A stretch of 5,301 bases of DNA from Gammaproteobacteria bacterium. GTDB lineage: Bacteria; Pseudomonadota; Gammaproteobacteria; Pseudomonadales; Azotimanducaceae. The first letter of the stretch is position 1. Every line of letters begins with the position of its first letter. Location: assembly GCA_018667205.1 (NCBI GenBank), contig JABIVN010000326.1:1-5301 (forward strand), given 5' to 3'. Below are positions 1-5,182 of this stretch, piece by piece. A program made the translations under genes and the position numbers. The notes below the pieces were generated by a model. The model saw nothing but the letters and a program-made list of their open reading frames with translations. It made no database searches and was not told the origin of the DNA.

Positions 1-1
1 A

Positions 2-256
2 ACCATGACTGACGAGTTTTATGTGGCCGTTACCGAGTTCAACCTTTCTTGGGCTGAGATCAAATTGCTTAGCGAGAATTCCCTGCGGTATGCCTTTGTC
101 GACGAATCAGTCAGGGAAGATCTGCTTGAAACCTTTCGAAAACGTATCAGTGAGTTTGAAATAAGGGCTTCAAGTTCAGGCGCTGCCGATTTTAACGCAC
201 AAAGTGCACCAAAAAGGCTATTTATCTGCAGAAGTTACGATATTTGTAAGTCTTAA
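2..256 (+). CDS. Adenosine deaminase family protein, C-terminal fragment (5' end outside window)
   Basis: This is the last 84 codons of a gene that begins before the window; the frame is open through base 2, and the ATG at position 5 is probably an internal Met because no ribosome binding site can be seen. Counting from that Met, residues 14-34 (LSWAEIKLLSENSLRYAFVDE) match the C-terminal helix pattern of adenosine deaminases, in which 'LS..(D/E)L..L..NS(L/I)..(S/A)F' follows the barrel. The complete adenine deaminase at the other end of this window carries the same pattern at its residues 300-320, which supports superfamily membership. The family hydrolyses adenosine to inosine and ammonia using a zinc ion, but the catalytic residues lie upstream and cannot be checked. 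The phrase 'FYVAVTEFNLSW' suggests the larger ADGF/secreted-like class, though this is recall rather than proof. About 30 residues after the expected end form a low-complexity tail (ASSSGAADF...) containing two cysteines, which is unusual. Confidence 0.72.
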   Translation, partial: TMTDEFYVAVTEFNLSWAEIKLLSENSLRYAFVDESVREDLLETFRKRISEFEIRASSSGAADFNAQSAPKRLFICRSYDICKS

Positions 257-259
257 GGG

Positions 260-288
260 TGCACATACGGTTAGCAATTTGTGATAAT
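260..288 (+). promoter_or_regulatory. Candidate sigma70 promoter for the TonB-dependent receptor gene
   Basis: An extended -10 element TGTGATAAT lies at 280-288; its GATAAT hexamer matches TATAAT at five of six positions and is preceded by TGn. Exactly 17 bp upstream is TGCACA (260-265), matching TTGACA at four of six. Transcription would begin near 295, giving a leader of about 185 nt before the receptor start codon. The site begins only four bases after the upstream stop codon, and no terminator is visible between them, so read-through from the upstream gene is also possible. This is a consensus match by eye only. Confidence 0.35.
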
Positions 289-317
289 GCGCTCCCGCAA
301 GAATAGGACCATCGATA

Positions 318-345
318 AGCTCAGTACGAGTAGGGAACTCGAGCT
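318..345 (+). other. Stem-loop in the leader of the receptor gene
   Basis: CGAGT (327-331) and ACTCG (337-341) form a perfect 5-bp stem around the loop AGGGA. Alternatively, the outer arms AGCTC (318-322) and GAGCT (341-345) pair and leave a one-sided bulge. No T-run follows, so it is not an intrinsic terminator. It may be a leader structure if transcription starts near 295, or it may be chance. Confidence 0.3.
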
Positions 346-427
346 AAGTCGGTAAAATAACTAAACTGCTGTTAAAAACGTGTGCACTGCTTTGTTTAAC
401 TAAGAAGACTGGCATTTAACCTAGATC

Positions 428-446
428 GGTAGCCTTGAAGGTTACC
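428..446. promoter_or_regulatory. Near-perfect 19-bp inverted repeat, possible operator or leader hairpin
   Basis: GGTAGCCTT and AAGGTTACC flank a central G, and eight of nine arm positions are complementary; the ninth is G opposite T. The dyad ends 34 bp before the receptor ATG and 21 bp before its Shine-Dalgarno site. The size and symmetry fit a dimeric repressor site. As RNA it could fold into a 7-bp stem with loop UUGAA close to the ribosome binding site. I do not recognise the motif as a known PurR or other named operator. Confidence 0.4.
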
Positions 447-467
447 ACCATAATTTTGATCAACATC

Positions 468-473
468 GGGGAG
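468..473 (+). promoter_or_regulatory. Shine-Dalgarno site of the receptor gene
   Basis: GGGGAG lies seven bases before the ATG at 481. This fixes that ATG as the start, and a signal peptide follows directly. Confidence 0.75.
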
Positions 474-480
474 ACAATTA

Positions 481-2940
481 ATGAAGCTTAGAAAGACGAG
501 CTTTACTAAAAACGTTATTGCTTGCGCCATCTTGTCGGCAGGGCTATCCAGCCATGCAGGGGCAATGGAGGAAATAGTCGTCAAGGGTGATCTTGGCAGC
601 CTGCCAGGGGAAAATGTTAAATCCGTATTCGGGTTCAACAAATCTATTCTTGAAACACCACGTTCAGTGTCCACCATTTCGGAAGAAATGCTGGAACGGT
701 TCAACATGACCGATATTGATGACCTGGTTGCTGTAGCGCCGGGTACTTTTACACAGTCATTTTTTGGGGTTGCTGGTGGACTTGATGTTCGAGGGACACC
801 TGGAGAGACATATTTCAGGGGCGTTCGTCGTCTGGATAACCCTGGTAACTATCCGACACCGATTGGTGCGTCTGATCGAATTGATGTGGTGCGTGGTCCA
901 GCATCACCGATTTACGGTCCCTCAAAGATTGGCGGTTATTTGAATTTCAACCCGAAGTCATCTCGAATTGAAGAAACAGGTCAGTTCATTCCGGAACCAA
1001 CCGGTGCGCTTTCTTTTTCAACCGGCAGTTGGGATAAATCAGTGATAACCGCTGAAATTGGTGGCCCAGGTAAGTTGGGTGGTCGGGAGTTTGGTTATGA
1101 CATCTACGGAGAAGTGGAAAACTCAGGCAGTTACTACGATAACTCGGCTGTCGACCAGAACCTGTTACAAATGTCATTTGACATGGATATCAACGACAAC
1201 GTCCGGATTCAGTTTGGTGGCATGTGGCACGACTTCTCGGGCAACCAGATTGCCGGTTGGAACCGTTTGACGCAAGACCTGATTGACAACGGAACCTACG
1301 TTACAGGTACCGCTCAGCCGCTTGATACAGATGGCGACGGGCGTATTTCTCATCAGGAATTTGACACGGATGGAGACGGTTTCACTAATCTCAATCCATT
1401 CCGCTTCGACTTCATAAACCAAGGCGCGAACGGTGGTGAATTGCTACCAGGCAATACAGACGACATTGGCTTCCTGGAGATTTTGACCGGCGACCTTTCT
1501 GCACTCGCGTTGGAAAACCCAGGTATTGGAAAAATCAGTGGCAACAATGTGCTCGTTGCTCCGGAAGATACGCTTGAAAACACGGTGACCACGCTTTATT
1601 TCGACGTAATCGTGACCACGGATAGCGGCTGGGAGTTTAAGAATCAGTTGTTCTATGAGCAGTACGATAATCTCAATGAGAATGCTTACGGATTCTCTCA
1701 GTTTCACGATAGCTGGGTTATCGAAGACAAGTTGGTCATTTCTAAGACCTTCCCTATGGATAATATGACCGCTTCAGTTCAGATTTCTCCGTCTATTCGG
1801 CACACTGATTTTGAACACGGTGATGATTACACGAACGAGTATTTTGACCGGCGTGACCTGACGCAGCGGTCTACGGCGCTAGATAAGCGTCTTCTGTCGA
1901 CCCAGATCGATGATGACTACACCGAATACTATGTCGGCGACTATACGGATCTCGGCTTCGCTGTGATGGGTGATTTCGTATTCGACAATGGTTTAAGTGT
2001 GTTGCTGGGTGTTCGATATGACACGATTGATGTTGAAAGTAAGCAACCAGTCGACAAATTACTGTTCGCGAGCTCCAATAACTTTTGCCCTGTCGCGGGT
2101 TGTGAAAACAGCGAAGCCAGCGATGATGTTGATGGCGTCTCTTGGACAGCTAGCCTTAGTTACGAGTTCGACAATGGCCTTATTCCTTACATCACCGCTT
2201 CAACGCAAGCAACGATGATTGTAGGTCAGGGTGCGGAAGCGGTGACTAGCAACATCACTAGCGGCGGCATTTTTGATGAATCAGAGCTTCAGGAAGTGGG
2301 TTTGAAGGGTAGCTTGCTGAACAATGCGCTGTTTTTTGGCGTTTCGCTTTACAGGCAGGAGCGAACAGACTTCTCGGCGCAGTCTATCGTAACGAACCAG
2401 ACAACAGAGACTGAAGGTGCTGAGGTTGAAGTACGATGGGTTGTGAACGAAAAGCTGCTGCTCACGTTCGGCTACACAAATATTGAGGTGACGAATTTAA
2501 GCACAGAGGAAAATGGCCGCCGATTTAGCTTTATTGGCTGTGACGATTTGCAGGGTATCCCGTGTGACTTGCTCTACGGTGGCACGCTAGGTGGAAACAT
2601 CAGCAACATTGCCAGTGGCTCCAGACGAGCGGGTATGCCTGAAAATATCTACTCAATGACCGGTACATACGACTTTGGCAACGGCTGGACCGTCAATGGA
2701 TCTATTGTCGATGTAGACGAAGTGGCCTCAGGTTATTCTAATGCGGTGATGTTACCCGAATATACGCTGGTCAATTTAGGTGTGTCTTACCAGACTGAGG
2801 ATTGGATGGTTAGCGTAAGTGGCAAGAACATCACTGATGAAGAGTATTTTCGTTCAAACTTTCCCAACCTGTTTGGCGGCACAATTGTTTTGCCTGAGCT
2901 ACCAAGGCATTTCAACGCGCGGTTCCAGTACAAGTTCTAG
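481..2940 (+). CDS. TonB-dependent outer-membrane receptor, predicted purine nucleoside-related substrate
   Basis: This is a complete 819-residue outer-membrane active transporter energised by TonB-ExbB-ExbD. Residues 1-28 are a Sec signal peptide with basic start MKLRK and an AGA cleavage site. The TonB box EIVVKG follows at 31-36. The plug covers roughly 45-155, with the typical LETPRSVSTISEEML region and the conserved DRIDVVRGPASPIYG (132-146). The remainder is a 22-strand-type beta barrel with SGKNITDEEYF near 780-790 and a final Phe, the usual barrel-assembly signal. Two features are unusual: a canonical EF-hand loop at 282-293 followed by a second DxDxDG at 295-300, and two close Cys pairs (536/541, 687/695), probably disulfides in extracellular loops. 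Plug similarity to siderophore receptors may lead to that label. The neighbouring nucleoside and purine enzymes instead point to nucleosides or a related compound as substrate, which is inference from context only. Expression probably depends on the upstream promoter and dyad, and a terminator follows the gene. Confidence 0.93.
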   Translation: MKLRKTSFTKNVIACAILSAGLSSHAGAMEEIVVKGDLGSLPGENVKSVFGFNKSILETPRSVSTISEEMLERFNMTDIDDLVAVAPGTFTQSFFGVAGGLDVRGTPGETYFRGVRRLDNPGNYPTPIGASDRIDVVRGPASPIYGPSKIGGYLNFNPKSSRIEETGQFIPEPTGALSFSTGSWDKSVITAEIGGPGKLGGREFGYDIYGEVENSGSYYDNSAVDQNLLQMSFDMDINDNVRIQFGGMWHDFSGNQIAGWNRLTQDLIDNGTYVTGTAQPLDTDGDGRISHQEFDTDGDGFTNLNPFRFDFINQGANGGELLPGNTDDIGFLEILTGDLSALALENPGIGKISGNNVLVAPEDTLENTVTTLYFDVIVTTDSGWEFKNQLFYEQYDNLNENAYGFSQFHDSWVIEDKLVISKTFPMDNMTASVQISPSIRHTDFEHGDDYTNEYFDRRDLTQRSTALDKRLLSTQIDDDYTEYYVGDYTDLGFAVMGDFVFDNGLSVLLGVRYDTIDVESKQPVDKLLFASSNNFCPVAGCENSEASDDVDGVSWTASLSYEFDNGLIPYITASTQATMIVGQGAEAVTSNITSGGIFDESELQEVGLKGSLLNNALFFGVSLYRQERTDFSAQSIVTNQTTETEGAEVEVRWVVNEKLLLTFGYTNIEVTNLSTEENGRRFSFIGCDDLQGIPCDLLYGGTLGGNISNIASGSRRAGMPENIYSMTGTYDFGNGWTVNGSIVDVDEVASGYSNAVMLPEYTLVNLGVSYQTEDWMVSVSGKNITDEEYFRSNFPNLFGGTIVLPELPRHFNARFQYKF
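1324..1380 (+). other. EF-hand-like calcium-binding segment within the receptor
   Basis: Receptor residues 282-293 (DTDGDGRISHQE) fit the 12-residue EF-hand loop at every key position: Asp at 1, 3 and 5, Gly at 6, Ile at 8 and Glu at 12. A second DTDGDG starts one residue later, at 295, but lacks the Glu at position 12, so it is a half-site like those in thrombospondin-type or dockerin repeats. Lying after the plug and among the early barrel strands, it most likely sits in an extracellular loop. Confidence 0.75.
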
Positions 2941-2945
2941 AAGCG

Positions 2946-2967
2946 CTTATGCCGATAAGGGCATAAG
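2946..2967 (+). other. Perfect 8-bp stem-loop just after the receptor stop codon
   Basis: CTTATGCC (2946-2953) and GGCATAAG (2960-2967) are exact inverse complements around the 6-base loop GATAAG, starting five bases after the stop. No T-run follows, so it is not itself a terminator. It could stabilise the 3' end of the receptor transcript or act as a protein site. Confidence 0.5.
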
Positions 2968-2986
2968 GTAGCTGGACAACAGTGTG

Positions 2987-3017
2987 AAAAAGGGCGGCAT
3001 TAGCTGCCCTTTTTTTT
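2987..3017 (+). terminator. Rho-independent terminator after the receptor gene
   Basis: AAAAAGGGCGGC (2987-2998) pairs with GCTGCCCTTTTT (3003-3014) around the tetraloop ATTA, giving a 12-bp stem with one G-T pair. The 8-base T-run at 3010-3017 completes a classic intrinsic terminator. The A-rich left arm means it could also work on the minus strand. It separates the receptor from the next two genes, which therefore probably need their own promoter or depend on partial read-through. Confidence 0.88.
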
Positions 3018-3022
3018 GCGCG

Positions 3023-3051
3023 TTAAAGGCGGTTAGGGTGAGTGTTATCAA
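3023..3051 (+). promoter_or_regulatory. Weak candidate promoter for the NUP-adenine deaminase pair
   Basis: TTAAAG (3023-3028) and TATCAA (3046-3051) are separated by 17 bp, and the -10 has an upstream TGT that gives an extended -10. The hexamers match consensus at only three and four of six positions. Its place between the terminator and the next gene is sensible, but the sequence evidence is weak. Confidence 0.25.
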
Positions 3052-3069
3052 GTTGAGCCATAGAAAAAT

Positions 3070-3073
3070 GGAG
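3070..3073 (+). promoter_or_regulatory. Shine-Dalgarno site of the NUP lipoprotein gene
   Basis: GGAG lies six bases before the ATG at 3080. This supports that start over the out-of-frame ATG at 3068. The signal peptide begins at the chosen start. Confidence 0.6.
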
Positions 3074-3079
3074 TAAAAA

Positions 3080-4162
3080 ATGCTGGTACGAGTCATTAGT
3101 TTAACGATCGTCTTTATGCTGTTCGCCTGCGGCGCCCCAGATGGTGAGGTTAGCGTCGAGGAAACTGAAAAAGAAAAACCCAGACCAGTCAAAGTGGTCG
3201 TGGTGACCCTGTTCGAAATTGGTGATGATACCGGTGACCGAGCGGGAGAATTCCAGCTGTGGAAAGAACGACGACAGTTTGATGAGATTCTGCCGTTCCA
3301 TGGTTACAAGGACCTGCACTACAACAGTGAGAAGGGGTTGCTGGTTATGGTGACCGGCATTGGCACCGCAAGGGCCGCGGCAGCAACCATGGCGGTAGGG
3401 ATGGACCCGCGCTTTGACCTGTCGAAAGCCTACTGGCTGACGGTTGGCATTGCCGGTATTGATCCTGAAGATGCAACTGTCGGGTCGGCTGCCTGGGCGG
3501 AATATCTCGTTGATGGAGATCTTGGTCATCACATTGATGCGAGAGAAATCCCTGAAGACTGGCCGTTCGGCTATTTCCCAAGGTATACAACCCGTCCTTT
3601 TGATCCCAAGAAACCTGAACCCAGTGGCGAGATGTACCGACTTAACCCCGGGCTGACGGAATGGGCCTATCAGCTTACCAAAGATATTGAATTACCGGAC
3701 GATCCCAGTGTGCAACTTGAAAGGGATCTCTATACGGAGCACCCAAATGCCCGGGGCAAGCCTAAGGTCATCAAGGGTGATCATATTGCTGCCTTAACCT
3801 TTTGGCATGGCGCGCTGCTTAATGATTGGGCCAATCAACTTGTGGAATACTGGAGCGAGGGTAAAGGTAATATGGTGACTTCTGCAATGGAAGATACGGG
3901 TTCGTATCTGTCGATTTCCTGGCTGGATAAGATTGGCCTGGCAGATAAAGATCGCTTTATGGTGCTTCGAATGGGTAGTAACTTTACGATGCAGCCACCA
4001 ACGCGGACGGCGGCTGAGAACTTGCTTAAAGAAACCCAAGGATACAAATACGCGGGTCTTGAGATCGCAGTTGAGTCGGGATACATCGTCGCGTCTAGAG
4101 TCGTGGATGAGCTTTTAGAAAATTGGGCTCAGTATGAAGACACTATCCCGACCATTGAGTAG
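3080..4162 (+). CDS. NUP-family lipoprotein ('purine nucleoside permease'), probable nucleosidase or nucleoside phosphorylase
   Basis: This 360-residue protein belongs to the family annotated as purine nucleoside permease (NUP, after the Candida protein). Residues 1-17 form a lipoprotein signal peptide with lipobox LFAC and lipidated Cys17. Gly at +2 predicts outer-membrane sorting, with the protein facing the periplasm unless exported. An acidic/basic linker runs to about residue 36. The body is soluble with no further hydrophobic helix, which does not fit a permease. Motifs resemble the purine nucleoside phosphorylase/nucleosidase fold: a first strand VKVVVVTLFEIG (37-48), VTGIGTARAAA (91-101) with WLTVGIAGIDP (119-129), and SAMEDTG (268-274), which recalls the Met-Glu ribose-binding site of that superfamily. 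The family-typical WHGALLNDWANQ and SNFTMQPP are also present. I infer that it cleaves purine nucleosides to free base and sugar (or sugar phosphate) in the periplasm. The next gene starts 12 bp downstream and deaminates adenine, the base released from adenosine, so the pair makes metabolic sense. Family assignment is firm; the reaction is inferred. Confidence 0.87.
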   Translation: MLVRVISLTIVFMLFACGAPDGEVSVEETEKEKPRPVKVVVVTLFEIGDDTGDRAGEFQLWKERRQFDEILPFHGYKDLHYNSEKGLLVMVTGIGTARAAAATMAVGMDPRFDLSKAYWLTVGIAGIDPEDATVGSAAWAEYLVDGDLGHHIDAREIPEDWPFGYFPRYTTRPFDPKKPEPSGEMYRLNPGLTEWAYQLTKDIELPDDPSVQLERDLYTEHPNARGKPKVIKGDHIAALTFWHGALLNDWANQLVEYWSEGKGNMVTSAMEDTGSYLSISWLDKIGLADKDRFMVLRMGSNFTMQPPTRTAAENLLKETQGYKYAGLEIAVESGYIVASRVVDELLENWAQYEDTIPTIE

Positions 4163-4166
4163 GGTG
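4161..4166 (+). promoter_or_regulatory. Shine-Dalgarno site of the adenine deaminase gene
   Basis: AGGGTG lies eight bases before the ATG at 4175 and overlaps the last two bases of the preceding stop codon. This indicates translation from a shared transcript with the NUP gene. Confidence 0.5.
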
Positions 4167-4174
4167 TTGGTTGA

Positions 4175-5182
4175 ATGAGCGAGTTTGTTGATTACGTCAG
4201 GTCTTTGCCGAAAGCAGAGTTACATTTGCATATTGAAGGAACACTGGAACCCGCAATGCTGATGAACTTGGCTGAACAGCACCAGATTGATCTGCCTTAT
4301 TCGAGTGCAGCGGAGGTCGAGCGTGCCTATGACTTTGAAGACCTGCAGAGTTTTCTTGATCTTTACTATCTGGGTGCAAGTGTGCTCATCGATACAGATG
4401 ATTTCTATTCGTTGATGTTTCGCTATCTTGAAAGATGTCGTGATGAGGGCATCGTCCACACAGAAATGATGTTTGACCCGCAGACGCATACCGAACGGGG
4501 CATTAGCTTTCAGGTGTTTATGTCTGGGTTTAGTCAGGCGATGGACGAGGCGAAACGTCAATGGGGACAGTCATCCTCTTTGATCATGTGCTTTCTGAGA
4601 CACTTGCCAGAAGAGAGCGCGTTTGAAACGCTGAAAGCTGCTGAACCTTTTAAAAGCCAGATATTATCCATTGGTTTGGACAGTGCCGAGCTTGGTCACC
4701 CCCCAGGAAAGTTCGAGCGAGTGTATGCGGCTGCTGGAGAGCAAGGTTATCGGCTGGTTGCTCATGCGGGGGGAGAGGGGCCCCCGGCCTATATTGTTGA
4801 TGCCCTTGATCAACTGAAGGTGGAGCGAGTAGACCATGGCGTGCGCTGCCTGGAGGACGAAGCGTTAGTTGAGCGGTTAGTTAGGGAAAAAACGCCTTTG
4901 ACAGTCTGTCCATTATCAAACGTCCGGTTACGTGTTTTTGAGAACATGGTCGATCACCCTATCCGCCAAATGCTGGAGCGGGGTCTAAATGTCAGTGTTA
5001 ACTCTGACGATCCGCCCTATTTTGGGGGTTACCTGTTGGATAACTTCGACGCGCTGCATCGCGAGCTGGGTTTAACGAGGGAAGCAGCGCGGTTGCTGGC
5101 TGTTAATAGCATCCGCAGCAGTTTTATTGACGAGGCTTCCCGTAAGGACTGGTTAGATCAGCTGGGGGCGCCGACCCCGTAG
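4175..5182 (+). CDS. Adenine deaminase of the adenosine deaminase superfamily (Aah1/type 2 group), catalytic Glu apparently replaced
   Basis: This 335-residue cytoplasmic enzyme has no signal peptide. The group converts adenine to hypoxanthine and ammonia. KAELHLHIEGT at 13-23 supplies metal ligands His17 and His19. FDPQTHTERGI (100-110) and GLDSAELGHPP (167-177) are typical of the adenine-specific group, as I recall from the Pseudomonas aeruginosa PA0148 protein. His197 is the third metal His, His221 in VDHG is the catalytic His, and Asp278-Asp279 in NSDDPPYFGGY supply the fourth ligand and the base-binding Asp. The 'SDDP.YFGGY' form separates adenine from adenosine deaminases. Residues 197-204 read HAGGEGPP where family members have HAGEEGPP, so position 200, the general-acid Glu, is Gly (codon GGA at 4772-4774). 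Glu201 remains next to it. The enzyme may be impaired, may use Glu201, or the base may be a sequencing error in a G-rich stretch. The gene probably shares an operon with the NUP gene 12 bp upstream, and its 3' end overlaps a convergent gene by 25 bp. Confidence 0.88.
   Translation: MSEFVDYVRSLPKAELHLHIEGTLEPAMLMNLAEQHQIDLPYSSAAEVERAYDFEDLQSFLDLYYLGASVLIDTDDFYSLMFRYLERCRDEGIVHTEMMFDPQTHTERGISFQVFMSGFSQAMDEAKRQWGQSSSLIMCFLRHLPEESAFETLKAAEPFKSQILSIGLDSAELGHPPGKFERVYAAAGEQGYRLVAHAGGEGPPAYIVDALDQLKVERVDHGVRCLEDEALVERLVREKTPLTVCPLSNVRLRVFENMVDHPIRQMLERGLNVSVNSDDPPYFGGYLLDNFDALHRELGLTREAARLLAVNSIRSSFIDEASRKDWLDQLGAPTP

Noticed and set aside
5..256. Independent 83-residue gene starting at the ATG at position 5
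   Set aside because: The frame is open to the window edge, no ribosome binding site is visible, and the sequence is the C-terminal helix of a larger deaminase.
257..480. tRNA, small RNA gene or purine riboswitch in the intergenic region
   Set aside because: I could not find a cloverleaf or the conserved riboswitch core; only simple hairpins are visible.
514..525. Lipobox-like VIAC at residues 12-15 of the receptor signal peptide
   Set aside because: Only three hydrophobic residues precede the Cys, too few for a lipoprotein h-region. The hydrophobic stretch continues past it to a good signal peptidase I site (AGA at 26-28).
1324..1380. Tandem DNA repeat (two DTDGDG copies)
   Set aside because: The codons differ between the copies and only six residues repeat, so this is a protein motif rather than a recent duplication.
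481..2940. Siderophore receptor assignment
   Set aside because: The plug resembles that subgroup, but nothing iron-related is nearby while every neighbour is a purine or nucleoside gene. Substrate is left as context-inferred.
3101..3532. 143-residue open frame on the minus strand within the NUP gene
   Set aside because: It lies wholly antisense to a well-supported gene. Its translation is rich in Arg, Pro, Gln and His with no recognisable domain, as expected of a shadow frame.
4220..4561. 113-residue open frame on the minus strand within the adenine deaminase gene
   Set aside because: It is antisense to conserved deaminase motifs, with no recognisable domain or start signal.
4769..4786. Frameshift in the G-rich run of the adenine deaminase
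   Set aside because: The frame and motif spacing are intact on both sides (HAG before, EGPP after), so a substitution, not an indel, explains the Gly.
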